Positions 13,901 to 26,903 of a stretch of DNA of 64,000 bases are shown here, piece by piece. Below the pieces are notes generated by a model. It saw nothing but the letters and a program-made list of their open reading frames with translations. It did no database searches and was not told the origin of the DNA. This stretch comes from Parus major. Its lineage: Eukaryota; Chordata; Aves; Passeriformes; Paridae. Position numbers and translations under genes: made by a program. Position 1 is the first letter of the stretch; each line of letters begins with the position of its first letter. The stretch spans positions 7,219,321 through 7,283,320 of the forward strand of contig NC_031770.1 in NCBI RefSeq assembly GCF_001522545.3, given 5' to 3'.

Positions 13901-16900
13901 CTGAAAACCTGATAAAATATCTCTACAAGTTGTTGCACCTGAAAATGTCGGGTTCACCAAGCATTTTAAACTTTGGCTCCAATAAATCTAATCAATTACA
14001 AAGATAGATTAAAATGAAATCTTGGTGAATATAAAAATAACATTTTAGAGTCAAAGCCCAAGAATCTCTTCCTAACTTCTCATAAATCGCCATTTTATAG
14101 TACTTCATTTTAACATATTTTCCTCAGTTTATGAGGCAAAAGAATACCCTAATCATGTGGCAGCCTCCGTGCACACCATTACCTGTAATTTTAGATGTCT
14201 GCTTGATTTCTTTCACTCTGGAAACATTCCAGTCATTTATCACAGTATCATGCTTAAAAAAATAAAATGTACTGAACCTGCTCTTTCCTAATGACCATCA
14301 TTTTCCCTCTTTGATCTTCTTACAGCTCCCTAAAACACGGTGATTTATCTATGCTGTGTACAGGACCCAGGTGTTTTGCACATTAGAAACTACTCAGTAA
14401 ATAAGCTGTACAGAGAGTAGCTGGGGAAGTGAATTTTAAAAGATCATTAAAACCACTTAACATTCAGTTCTTACATCTCCCCTCTACCTTAGCTTTCTCA
14501 AAATTGTATTTGAGCAGCACTGCCTTATACAGTCAGAAGAAAAAATGAATGGTATGGAAGAGCAGGGGATTTATGCAGGATTTAAACAAAACAGCGCCTG
14601 ACTATTGGCAGGAAGGATAGGATTGATAGTTTATTGCAAGCTGCATGCTTTTCTCAGAGATGAATTCAGCATACAGTTGGTAGGAGCAGTGAATATACCT
14701 GCAGATTATTCTGATTAATTTATTTAAAGCCTAAATATTTTTGTAAACAGGTTGTTGAGGACTGGGGCTAGTTCCCAGGTGGATTCAAGACACTTATTTC
14801 AATAAAATGGAGGCTAGCAGAGACCAGCACTCCTGACATGGACACTGCCACTCCAGCCAGCAAGGAGGAGTTTTAGAGAACTAAGGGTTGCTCAGACTTC
14901 ATTGAGCACTTAAGCACCTGAGGTGCAGTAGATAAATGTGGCCTATCTTTGTCTTATTTATGCAAGAAAATGTCCTGTTTGGTTCATTCATGTGTGATGT
15001 TAGGAACTCTACTCCAGTGATACCAGAAACACAGATTTTTATTTTTTTTCAGTCCTTACTGGAGGAGTGTTAACTTTTATAGTTTTACTTACCCAAGGTA
15101 AATAGTGCCCAGTGTGTCTGTTACCAAAAAGTTAAGCAATACTGTGCTGTGAAAGAATATCTTGGCTTGAATTCTCTGGTATGACTTAACAGATAATCAA
15201 CTGTGTTAGGAGAAGATTAACATTGCTTTATGCCATTTTAAAACATCAGGTGAATAAGAGGTGAACAAAGGCCTTAGGGATGGCCAGAGCTCTTGCAGAC
15301 CCTGGAATCATCTTCATCTGGGCTTATGCACAGTTGCACAAGGCTCCAAAATGAGCACAGAGGATCAGCTGAGCCTGAGGAATACCACTACCCTACCAAA
15401 AACTTGCACACAGAAAGTAGTCTGTATTCAACATTTTTATTGATCACTGCCTTTGGTTTTACACTTTCACTTTTGCTTGGCACAGATTTGCTTCATAAAT
15501 CTGGGATTATTCCATTGCTTTATTTTATTTTTCTAAATCCTAAAAGTAAATCTGTCTTTGGACCTTGTGGCTTGAATATTTAGTGCAATATTTGGATTTG
15601 AAAAGAAGGAATCTTTGATATGGTCTTGACCTTAAGGATTTTGGAACTCAGAATCTTCATGGTAAAAGCAATCATGACAGGTTCCTGCTTTGGAAGTAAA
15701 ACTAGGAGACTCTTACAACTAGGCAGCAACTTCTGTCCATTGTTATTTTTGGAGACATGCTTTGCAAAAAAACAACTTGTGAAGAATTCTCATTGTATAT
15801 TGCCTAAAATAATTTGTAACTGAGTGCAGTTAAATTGCTTTCTCAAGCAACGGGGCAATGAGACAACTGCCTATGATAAAAACAAAAGTTTTAACACAAA
15901 ATTACCATTTCTTAAGAATAAAACCCATGGGACAGACTGCCAGCTGTGCCAATAGGTGGGAATAGCAATGACATTCCTCCCTCTGTGATGCTGTGTGACA
16001 AATATCACCATGATAGGACACACATGCCAGCCAAGCACGAGGCTTCTTAAAATCCATTATTGATTGACCATTGCATGTGCCAGTGATGCTGGGGATTGGT
16101 TTTTGCATTAAATTGGAGTCATTCCTCAATCTGGGAAAAAAGGTGGCACCAGTGAACTGGGATTAAGGGCACCAGTCTGGGAGTATGAAGTATTGTGCAA
16201 TAGGTGAAAGATAATAAATAAGAGAGTTCTAAGGGAATGATGGGGTAGAGCTGCTTGCATATCCCCCTCCCCATGCAGGTGATACTGTACTTATCATCAT
16301 TTTTGACTGCTTGAAAGGCTATGTTTGAGTCCTGGCATCATGGTACTCTAGGCAGATCACTTCTGATTCCAGCTTTGCCAGTGCAGTTCCTTTTACAAGC
16401 ATGCAGCTGTATCATACAAAAAAATTATATTAATTTAAGGTATAGAGTTACAGGCAGTACAAACTTTGGCTTGTCTGAAATCCTGAGAGCTTTGTCAAAA
16501 ACTTCAGCAAAGCCAGAATTTCCCTCAAAGTGTTCCAAGTTTGCTTGAAAAATTCCCTATAGAATTTTTTGCTATTCCCATTTACACCGAGAGATCCTTC
16601 AACTGGATTTTTTATTAAACTCAGAATTTGATAAAATTCTAATTTAGTTTTGCTCCAATGCAGGCTGATAAGGGTAATCCTTTGAACCTCATTGTACCAT
16701 ATGGTATGAAAGACTGGTGCAGTGGTCCAACTGAGAAGAGTGAGCAGAAATTTAAGTTAATGGTAGGGAAATAAAAGTGCAGCAAGTATAAAGTTTTACA
16801 AATTGTACATCAGTGAGTTATTCTGCTTTCAAACTTGGGTTTTTTAAAGTTATTGTCATGCCGTGAAAGAAGTAAGAAACTGTGCAGGTAATTAAATATT

Positions 16901-18187
16901 TGCCTTGGGGGATTATTTGCAGTTAATTAAAGCCACACAATTTCAGCACGTACCTTTCCTACAGATTATTAAATTTGGATCAGATATTAACAGCCCAGCT
17001 TTCTACTTATCCATCAGAGATTATTTTTGGACACTTTCAGGAACAGAGTTTTATAGGGGCATCCTTGGGTATATTGTAAGATTTGTTCAGCTATGTTGTA
17101 GAGAGGGATCTTCCAGAATTTAAGTTGTAAATACACTGTCATAGTGTAAATTATTATTATCATGTGCTGTACATCTTTTGGCACTTTCACTTGCTTTTTT
17201 CCATTGAGCAGGATTTTAGAAAGCATCTCACATGGGAAGACACACACTGATTATCTGTTGCTGCTGTTATGACCTGGAGTGGACTTACTCCTGTGGTTTC
17301 CAAAATGTCCAGTTAGATCAGCGCTGGTTTTTAACAAGGCTCAAAGAGAGTTCATTATCCAATGAAATCTGTGTGTGATGAGGATGAGCAAAACTAGATT
17401 GACTGTCTGTGTTGCTGTATCACCTGAATACAGTGGAATTATGCATTATGTATTTCTCCATCCCCATACAAAAACTGACTGCTGTCAGAAAATGTTGTTT
17501 GACACAACAAAATAAGGCCCTGTGTTTATGAAGGCCCCACACAGCACATCAATTGGACTTTCTGCTAAAATGTAATTTAAGTCTCACTGTGCCACTGCTT
17601 CCAAGCATTGCTTTGGGCAGTTCATTATGATAGTCTGCCCCAAAAAAGAAAAGCAGTCTTGGCCACAATAATGACCTTGGGAGCTGTGTCATCAAGTGAC
17701 ATGAGGCTAGGATTTGCACAGGGATTGATGGGATTTAATGTTTCTGGAAAGATTTAAAGTTTCTGGAAATCCAAGCATGAAAATCTGTTACTCTAAATAA
17801 ATAATAAATCACTTTATTTATCAAGTAGGTGATTCATACTATTTCTCATAGATTTGTGCCACTCCACTAATGAGGAATAAAATTCTTGATGGTTCTGTTG
17901 ATTATGCTTATGCATCCTTCCTTGCCAGTGCCTGGTTCAAGGTTTGTACTACCACCAAAAACCTGCTCCGTAAGGGTAGGGACTCCAAAATCAATTTGAA
18001 TAATTGAAACCCACATATATACTTGTGTGGTTTATAAGACTGTTGTTAAACAGAGAGCAAATCTGTCAGTGGATCAAAATGCCAGATATGAAGCAGTCAC
18101 GTAAGAGCTCCTCTAACTCAAGTAACTATATTTCCAGCATGAAAACTGTGTCAGGATTTATTTGTTTGTTTGTTTTTTTTACCTCAG

Positions 18188-18265
18188 ATTCCCTGAAAGA
18201 CTCCAAAGTCATGCAGAAGAGTGATTCAGTGGATCCTGTGATGTGTGAGCAAGATCAAGCCAAAG
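18188..18265 (+). CDS. MACROD2: MACROD2 tail exon 3 of window (78 nt, phase 1-1)
   Basis: The acceptor is preceded by a strong T-rich tract (gtttgtttgttttttttacctcAG) and the donor is aaaG|GTAAAG. It is phase 1-1. The split first codon is G|AT, giving Asp, and the exon reads on through SLKDSKVMQKSDSVDPVM to CEQDQAK. In the human tail the equivalent region also contains a DQD-like motif before the next exon, which supports the order (recalled comparison). The composition is acidic and Ser-rich, as expected for a disordered linker. Only 499 bp of intron separate it from the next exon, so exons 3-5 form a compact cluster of about 1.2 kb. Confidence 0.75.
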
Positions 18266-18764
18266 GTAAAGCCAAAGTTTTTTTAAGATGGAGATAATGA
18301 ATCAGGGTGAAACCATTTCTTTCATGGGAAAGCCACATGTCTCTAAATAGGTTTAGCCATTACTGATCCTGAGTGCATAGCATTGTTATCATGTCCTCCT
18401 ATGTTGTTGTGCTTCTGAAAGCCTGTGGGGTATTTCTGTTCCTTCTGCTGACCATCAAGTGCAAGCACTTTACAACAGCTCCTATGAGAAACAGTGTCAA
18501 GGCAGAGCTGCAAAAGATAAAAAAGCTGTAAGTGCTGCAGGGTCAGTTTTGAGCAGCTATTTAACTAGCATAATGCCTAGTATTGTTAAGTGGTATTTTC
18601 ATATATAAAATGTGTCTGACATTGTTCACTTAATAGAAAAAAAAAGTGGTGCTTGGCTTAGAAGTCCCATGCTGTGTGTGAGGTTCATGTTCAGTTTTAA
18701 TGAATTTAGCGTTGGCTGCATGCAGCATCATCATGATACCATTTTCTGTTTATTGTATTAACAG
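18266..18764 (+). other. MACROD2: MACROD2 short intron (499 bp)
   Basis: A short intron with donor GTAAAG and acceptor ttgtattaacAG. No repeat or secondary gene was recognised in it. Confidence 0.75.
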
Positions 18765-18839
18765 GACAACAGGATATTTCTGCAAATGAGGAGATAAAAA
18801 GTGGGGAAGATTCCCAAGGCTCCTGCATGGAAATAGAAG
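18765..18839 (+). CDS. MACROD2: MACROD2 tail exon 4 of window (75 nt, phase 1-1)
   Basis: This exon gives one of the clearest matches to MACROD2. It reads (G)QQDISANEEIKSGEDSQGSC followed by MEIE. The recalled human tail has a stretch of the same length starting GQ, with NEIK near the middle, SQ, and MET-E at the end. The match covers the start, centre and end of the exon without gaps. Acceptor is taacAG and donor gaaG|GTACTC; phase is 1-1. It carries one SQ dipeptide in an acidic context (EDSQG), a plausible ATM-type site. Confidence 0.85.
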
Positions 18840-19327
18840 GTACTCCTTGTGTCTTGAAATCAAAAAGCAAGATTAACAAGGGAAAACACTAGCACAAAAT
18901 CACAAAATCATAGAATGTCTGGGATTGAAAAGACCTTAAGGATCATCTAGTTCCAACCACCCTGCCATGGGCAGGTACACGTTCTGCTAGGCTAGGTAGC
19001 TCAAAGCCACATCCAGCCTGGCTTTTCAAGGGATGGGGCATGGACTGTATGTGCCTCTGGGATTGCAGTGAGTCCTAGGGAAGACCCATGCTTGGATGAG
19101 GCACATGGGATTTTGTGATAAATCCCAGAAAGTTCAGTATCTTCAAGGCTTTGCTCTGAACTAGAGCCCCTTGGATTTCCTTGGACAGCTTTTTCATTTG
19201 TACTCATGGAGGAAAAGATCCTTTTCCTCTGCTGGTGTTTTAAATGGCAAGGTCTCTCGTGGGTGTTAATCCTTTCATGTCCTTTCTGAAAAGCTTTACT
19301 GTTCATCTTTTTATCAAATTTATTCAG
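18840..19327 (+). other. MACROD2: MACROD2 short intron (488 bp) containing an antisense CR1
   Basis: Donor GTACTC and acceptor aaatttattcAG; the pyrimidine tract before the acceptor is poor. Roughly 145 bp of it is an antisense CR1 piece beginning about 57 bp after the donor. Confidence 0.75.
18897..19042 (-). mobile_element. CR1 LINE, 3' fragment, antisense
   Basis: Read on the + strand it has the reverse-complement signature of CR1: AATCATAGAATG, then GACCTTAAGGATCATCTAGT, CCAACCACCCTGCCATGGGC and a GGGATGGGGCAT end. The middle (near 18980-19000) is altered compared with other copies. It is one of two antisense copies found and sits inside a 488-bp intron. Confidence 0.88.
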
Positions 19328-19420
19328 ATCCACTGTTGAACCAAGAAGACAAAACAGAAGTTGAGAAACCTTTGATTCTTGGTGCAGAAGAGAAGGAGGA
19401 AGGAAAAGAAGAAGAAGGAG
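19328..19420 (+). CDS. MACROD2: MACROD2 tail exon 5 of window (93 nt, phase 1-1), Glu-rich
   Basis: The exon encodes DPLLNQEDKTEVEKPLILGA and then EEKEEGKEEEG. The NQED, VE.P and EEKE-type motifs occur in the same order in the recalled human MACROD2 tail, so this is a strong match. Acceptor is ttcAG, donor ggaG|GTGAGC, phase 1-1. The last 35 exonic bases (19386-19420) are all purine, which may act as a splicing enhancer for the weak acceptor and can slip in length by whole GAA/GAG/AAG units without breaking the frame. A 28.9-kb intron follows. Confidence 0.85.
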
Positions 19421-22400
19421 GTGAGCCTATTATAAAACACATGGAGACAGAAAATGGTTCAGGACTCATGTTATCCTTTTCTATTGTGAGGAAACATGGA
19501 AAGGGCACATAAAAGCACTTTTTTCCCCCTAAGAAGAAACCTTTCTTTATCTTATCTTTGAGTTGGATTTGCACAGGAAGCTACGTGCAAAAAAGTGCAC
19601 ACTCAGGTTCAAAAGTGACATTTAAATACTTCTCTCTTTTTTGGTTTTTTGCATTTAAGTGCATAACGCTGATTTATGTCCATGTAAGAATCCTTTTGAT
19701 CACTCTTGCTAGTATCATTCAGAGTATTTAAAATAAATGTGTAGGATAGTTATTTGTGAGGTCATTAATAGATTTAACTATAGACTAACTAAAACTAGTA
19801 ATTCTAATGAAGAAAACAATATTTGGAGTGAGAATGCAGAGTCTGATGAAGTGGTAATTTTTTTATGGCAGTAAAGTATTAAAAACTTTGGGAATACTTT
19901 TGCAAGGAAATATAAAACTTCAAGTGTCGGATGCTTCTGGAAACCCAGCGATCATCTCACCATTTGTAAAAGCACATGGTTATATAATGTATTATGTAAA
20001 TAATTTTCTAATTTCAAAGTAACTACAAGTTAATTATATGGTCATTTGGAGAGCCCAAGGATGAATTTTACAGTTCCAAATTAAAATGCAGACATGATTT
20101 TTATTGAAAATTCAGGTCAATATTAACTGTGTTGTCCTAATTATGAAGTCCTTTCCTCTGCGACACTGACACCAACTTACTTGCAAACCTACATTAACAA
20201 TATTGACAATTTTCTTCACTGCAAAGCCAGGTTAATAGAACCTCTTTGTTCTTATACAGCTAAACAACATTTCCATTCCTTTACTTCTAAATTTTAATTG
20301 CCTATCCAAGTTGACACTGATCACATTTCCTTGTTACCATTTGTGTTAGTGGTATTGGTTTTGTGTTAATGATGATGAAGGTAGCACTGATACAATTCTT
20401 ATGCTCAAATTCAGGTAAATGGTACCACACTGCCTCAGTTGCAAGCCCAGGTTATACAATACAGGCTCTCTCTCTGATTGCAAATACCAATGTCGTTATG
20501 CTAATCTCCTCAAATAGAAATTATTTACATATTATTTTATGCATTATCACAGCTAAATTGGACAAAATGTACCTTCGTTATTTGCACATTTTCTCCTCTT
20601 TACTACTTTAGTGTCCCCAATAGCTAGGGACTGTCATTTAGTTCTCAGAAGAGAGATTATATTTCAACATTTGTTCTACTTACTATTAAAATATGCATTG
20701 TTAAGGAAAAGCAGGTAATGTCAGAAAAGGGTTGTTCTTGGCACCTTTTCCTTTTCCGGCCCTTGATTTAAAAGTTTCAAATACTGAGTAAAAAGTTCTT
20801 GATAAATATTTTGGAACTTGTTCCTACCTGGGGTCTCAGGTGTTGATACTGTGCAGGATTCATCTGATCCAAGGCTTGTTCAAGTCCATAGAATGAATGT
20901 CATTAATTTAAGTGATCTTTTGGTAAGTTCCATGATAAGAGGAGATATGTTGAGTCTGTGTGCAGGATAACAGCTTATAAATATTCTGTTCAGTTTCTTC
21001 CAAATGGACTCTCTTTGGCACAGGGAAAATAAATGGGTGCTCTTGCAGAGCAGGAGCAGAGAAGGAAATAAAAAGCCTTTCCCTTGCCTTTTTTCATTCT
21101 TATGGATATAAACACTTTGTAGCTTATTTAGCTAGGTATTTCTTGTTCTGGTGGGCACAAATTCTGCCACGTGGGTTTTAAAGGTTTGCCATAACATGAA
21201 GTGGGTCTGGACAAAAAGAGGTAAAAAAAAATAAAAAATAAAATCAGCTGAAGTTCAGACTGATAAAATAAGATATATTTCCCAATGAGAGACTCCTCTT
21301 AATGGAAAGAGATTACCTGGCTTTAAAAAGAGATTTAATATGTGAGATTATTTTATGTAACCCAAGTGCTACCTCCTAAAGTAATTCAGCTGAATAGTTT
21401 TCCAGCAGCACACACAGTACATTTGACATAGGATAAAACACTGTATTTTTGTCTGAGAACATGGGGAAAAGGCTAATGTGGGACTGCTAGTCCTGTTAAA
21501 CAGAAATTCATGGATCTGAAGCCAGTTTGACCCATTCTGGATCTGTATGCATAGCCAAATGTAGCAACTACTAAATTCCAAATTACCTGGTCTTTCTCTT
21601 CTACAAGAGATTTTTTTAGTGTATATTTTCAGTCATCCCAGAGCAAAGGGTAGCACATAGCCTCTCTCTTCTCTGTCTCACTGGGAGCATTAATTCTTGG
21701 GAGTCATCTGCAATCCCTTCAGTCCTCAGAGCTGGAGCTGTGTAAGCCACTAAAGGACCAACAAAGAACAAAGTCCCTTTTCCAACCTAAATCTGGATTT
21801 CTGCTCAGTTACTGATTGCGGCTTTGAGGCATGCTAGGAATTTTTTCAATGATGTGGCTTGCTGTGGAAAAAAATGTCTGTTTCGTGCTGTTTTAGAGAT
21901 GTGTCTCAGTTTACATGAACTTCTAACAAAACACAGGTTATCTTCTGGTTTAATTGCAGGAATTTTACTGCTAGCTCATCTCTGTGTTTTGGGGTTTTTT
22001 GAAGCTTGCAGGGTCCTTTCTGTATAGTTAATTTCACTTCACAGCTCCAGGGTCATGCTGTAGTGTGAATTCCCAAGGAGTCCCAGATCCTGGTGCTTTC
22101 AAGGTTCTGGGATGCTGGGAGCCCAGAGGAATGAAGAATCAGAATCTTGGCAGTCACACTAATATATCCCATTGCCAGCAGTAAGAACCAAGCCAGATTA
22201 CCCTGAAGAATATAACAATGTGAGGCACTGTGTGTTTCATAAAAACCTGCTGTTGCTTTTTCCAAAATCAGTAATAAAATATCACATGTGCCAATTTATT
22301 CCCTTTTTTCCTACTTCAACTTGAAGTTACATATTATGAGGGAGCAGCTGAAGGAAAAAGGCAAACTAAGATGCCTTTTTCATTTTTTTCCAACTACTAT

Positions 22401-23110
22401 AAAGCACTCATTCTGGTTCACAAAAGAATAATGAAAATGTATGTTTCTTATAAGTCTGGGGAATATTCTCAAATCCCTTTATTAAAAACCAGAGCAAGTG
22501 GTGTTCACTGACCTATTTGCTGACTAGGTAAGTGTACACAGTTTTAACAGACCTTTTGGCAGTCCCTTTAAAACACTTGGAAATAGTCCTGTTGTGTTGT
22601 AATGACCATGCACTCAACACTTACTTGTAGGTTTAATCAGCACATTTATTCCACAACACAATTTTTGCAGCACATGGAAGTAAATCCTGTATTTGCATGA
22701 ATATGCAGCCAATTTCTCCTCTGAGCCCACTCTCACCTCTGTCCTTTCCCATCTCTTTCCATCTCCATTCATTGAGACATTCAATATGATGATTTCCTTC
22801 ACTAATCACCCTTAGAAGTCATTTAACTCTTCAAAAGGGTAGGATTTCTGCCAGAGCACTAGAAAACGAACAGTTATTGCTGTTTTTTCTCTGTTTGCTT
22901 TCTTCTCTATTTGGGCTGGAATATTTTGTCATCTTGTGCCATTTGGAGCATAGTTTGAGCTTGACCTGTGATGCTTCTCCACATAAGAAACATATCCTCA
23001 CCTTGACCATGAGGTTAGGGCTGGCTCAGGGGCAGGCTGAGGGAGGTTTCCATCATTTGCAGTACATGGGATTTCCATTGTCTGTCTTCTGATCAGTGCT
23101 TGTTCATTCT

Positions 23111-23149
23111 AAATTTGAAGTCTGCCTAATTTCAAATTTGAAGTCTGCC
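23111..23149. repeat. 16-bp direct repeat
   Basis: AAATTTGAAGTCTGCC occurs at 23111-23126 and 23134-23149. It is a small local duplication in the intron with no visible function. Confidence 0.9.
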
Positions 23150-26100
23150 AAATTCTGTTCTAGCTAAGCCCAGTTTTGCTGGACAGTCTTTGTAACATGA
23201 ATAGCTGTAACCTGTAACTCTGCAGGCAACACTTTGTCCATTCTTCACTTGTCCATTTTGCTGCAGCAGGAGTGATAATTTTATGGCATAATCTTGGAGA
23301 GAACTAAATGTTCCAAAACCTGGGGAAAAGAGCTCTCATGTTTTATAGCTTCAGTCTCAGGCATTTATAGGATTTTATATTCATTGGTACAGTTGTAAAT
23401 AATGTCAAAACAATGACTTCATTATCAAACAGTCAAAAATTTCAAAATTACATTGTGGCTATAGAGAAACAAAAGAATTCTCAAGAAAGATCTTTTTGGA
23501 CAAACCTGACATTTTTATTTCTGATTAATGGCATTTTTATAGCTTAACCAAATGCCTTCCATTCTTCAAGTGGAGAGAGATGAGACATTTTTGAAAAAAA
23601 CAAAACAAAACAAACAACAAAAAAAGTCTTCCCTAGAATCTTTAAGTTGGTAATTTCACTTTGTTTGGAAAGAAAAGAATATTTCAGAGTGTTGTAGCTT
23701 CTGAAGATCTAGTATAAAGGCTCCAGCTTCAAAGAGGAAAGTAAAAAATGTCTTGAGCCAGATATAGTGCATTTGGTGTTTGATAAGAACCCATACTGAA
23801 TAGATTGGATGCCATTTTTTGGCTGTTACAGCATATCCAGACACTAAATATGAAATACATCTTTAAAATCCTACTCTAACAGATACTGATGTTTGGCAAA
23901 GAAAGGAAAGAAAGTGCACCATTGGATGTTTTGCAGAAATGCTGTGAAGGCTGTGGAACCAGAAAGTTGTAAATGGGTATTTAAAGCTCTAAGCTGTGCA
24001 GAGATATGGGCTGTTGGGAAGCAGTGGATGGCACTAGTGGGAAGTGCAGAGAGATATTCTGAGTGCAAATCCTGAAAGGTGCCCAGCCTATGAAGCCTTG
24101 CTGTGCACACCTTTATTTTCTTGAGAGCCACAAAACTCCAGTGAGCTTTTCAGCTGCAGTATCAGCCAGTTGAGGAGATTTTGTGACCAGATCATGTTTG
24201 CCAGCCCACTATGCTGAGTTTGTGGTGGTCCAAGGGCTGTTTGGCTGTATCAGGCACTCTGCCCTCCTGAGGGCACTATAGCTGTGGCAGGAAAAGGATA
24301 TCCAAGTAATTTCTGTGCCTCATGGAAATAGCCAGGTGAGGCTCAGCTGCATCTTCTCTGCTCCACTTGCACATTGCAGATGCAGAAGAGGAGTGGGGGT
24401 TTGGCCCCACTGTCCGTGGGAGGTGTCCAGGCTCTCATCAGCAAAGAGGCTTCACTGATGGTGCAGGATGGGGCAGCAAATGGGATGCAGACCTCCTGCA
24501 GGGCTTTCCTGAGGGTGCTTCCCTGTGCAGCACTGTTCATTGGCAATCAGGGTGGTTATTACACTGTCTAGTCTGCTCTAGATATTGATTTCAGTCTCTT
24601 GAGGGGAAAAAAGTCATATTTCTTTTCCTTCTACAGAAGAAATCTCTTTCTTTTCATTACTCTCCATGTATCAGGTTCTAGCCTGAATGTACATAAAAAA
24701 TAGGTGGTGCAAGATTAATTTGAAGTTTTAATTATGTTTCATCACTTGCAAGAAAAAAATATTTATTTTTTTTCTGTGTGTGTTTCTTTTTCTAAAAAGA
24801 AAGTAGAAAATATAAGGAGTTTTTCAGCTTAAATGTTTTGCTTGCTGTCACAGTCACTTTATGTTACCAGACTTGATGGTAAGGCTAAAAGACAAAAAGA
24901 CAAAAGGAAAGAAAACAGGAAAACAACAATAAGGAATACTGTAACAATGATAGTGTTTAAGGTTTATTATCTCTATTTGATTGTTTTCTTCTTATCATTT
25001 ACAGTAAACAGAATAGAAATAGTATTATGAATTGGCAATTTTTATTGCATTTAAAAATATCATCTCTTTGTTCCTGCTGAAAGTGTTGACAATGCAGCCT
25101 TTGTTTAGTTTAATTAACTTATGTTACAGCACTGAATTGAATCAGACTCAGCATTAAATCAAGTAAAAGAAGCTTTAGAATGCTTTTCCATACACAGAAA
25201 ATAAAAACAAAGAGAAGAAATTAAATCCTTGAAAATGCTGGAGGAGAAATTGGATATTTTTAATGGAATATATTGAAGTGCCATTTTCATTTTGATCTTC
25301 CATGCTGGGAATGCTGAAAAATATAAAATCATGAAATCCCAGTGAAAAGCAGATGCTATGATGTCATTCTTAGGCCTCATACATTTATAATAGTATTACA
25401 TGATATTACATGTTTTATACTTGTGAGCTACAAGTTTTGAAGAGCTTTAAGATACTGATAATCCCCTTTTCACATATGAAAACTGGGGAGATAATAAAAT
25501 CCATATTCCAAATGGTGGGGTCCAAGTCTACCAGTCATTGGTTTTAGCTCACCTCTCCAGAGATACAGCAGTGCCTTATGCAAAAAAAACTTGTATCTCT
25601 TTCAAACTATCTCAAATAGCACCCAAGGAATGAGGGAAAGGAATATGGGAGAGAGTCTGACATCTTAGGAACAGTTTCCTGTAACATACTGAAAAAACAG
25701 GGCTCAGTGGCCAAGGACTGCACTGTTACAGATGGCATCATAGCCAGCAGTATTTCTGGAAATAAGCTTTAGCACCTCCAGAGATATGGCACCACTCTAA
25801 CATATACTGTACAGCTACAGAGGTATCTGTTTGAACAGTGAGCTTAGCTCCTGTGTGCCACAGTAAGAAATTCAGTCTTAAATTAGAATAGGTTCAGCAG
25901 ACCAAAGGAGTGCAGGCAGTTTCACCAGGAAACAATTTGATCCCTCACAGACAAATGTTATGTCCTTGTGGCATCTTCTACAAAAGGAATCTTCATTTTG
26001 TTAAGCACTGATAAATTTTAGATTCTTTCCTCTTTTGATAAAGTTTGTTTATGAGGGAATACACACAGATCCAACTGAGGAATTAAAAGAAAACATTGTA

Positions 26101-26871
26101 TGTCCTAGGATTGAATGATTCTCTGGCTCATTCTTTGAGGAGTGAAAGAACATTTTCACTTCACTGTTCATTTCTGTAGTACTGCCTAGTGCTGTGGTGA
26201 GGAGTAAATCCTGTTCTGATATGAGAAGGGTAGTGTTTACTTGCTCTATACTGTCACATGGATCAAGGGACACACTTTTTGATTCAGCTCTGTTTTCTCT
26301 TCTGTGTTTTTCCACTTCTGGCTCTGCTAATGAGGTACACCATGGCTTCATAGGTGTCCTTGCTTCTTGTGCTTGAAGAGAGAGGCCAGAGCTGTACAAG
26401 AAGGGACTTCTACATAGTAAGGGGAAATGTGTGTACAGCCTTGTAAAGTAGAGGACTCTTTGTGAGGGTATGACCCCAAATGAGATTAAACCTTTCTCAC
26501 TGCTGCTGACCCAGAGCAGGAAAAATCCCACCCAATTTCACTCAGCTTTGAAGCATAATGCCTTCCTCTGTATTTTCTCTTCCTTTTTTCTGCACGTTAC
26601 TCATAACTTTTTGGCAGCAGGTTTTCTGTCCCCTCACCTTTTCCTGATGTGATTGACAGGTGAGTGTTCTTTTGAGATCTTGCCATCTGGAACAGTCTTC
26701 CTCTGCTTGGTTGGCTTTTATCACATTTTGCCTCCAGATGAGCATGCAAGGTCATCACCAGCATACCCATCCCAGCAGCCCAAACTGACCCTGTCTTTAG
26801 CCACTCTGAATAGTCTACCAGAGATAAAGCTCTTCCCTCCTGCATCTCTGGGACTGCATCTGAATCAGGCA

Positions 26872-26903
26872 CACCAATATGTTGTCATCTCAACATATTG
26901 GTG
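26872..26903. repeat. Perfect 13-bp inverted repeat with 6-nt loop
   Basis: CACCAATATGTTG (26872-26884) is followed by TCATCT and then its exact reverse complement (26891-26903). It could fold as a short hairpin in RNA or single-stranded DNA. It is too short for a typical pre-miRNA. Confidence 0.9.

Larger units (their letters stand above)
8968..18187 (+). other. MACROD2: MACROD2 intron (9,220 bp)
   Basis: This intron contains an A-rich simple repeat (10514-10572) and one CR1 fragment (10706-10902). Two TAATTA homeodomain-type cores lie 32 bp apart near 12533-12570. Nothing else recognisable was found. It ends with a T-rich tract and acctcAG at 18186-18187. Confidence 0.7.

Noticed and set aside
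21721..21800. CCCTTTTCCAACCTAAATC near 21775-21793, similar to a CR1 3' tip
   Set aside because: The preceding bases do not match CR1 and the octamer tail is missing; too short to call.
26049..26531. Minus-strand open frame of 160 codons in the large intron
   Set aside because: No recognisable domain, no splice or promoter context, and another frame is open on the opposite strand in part of it.
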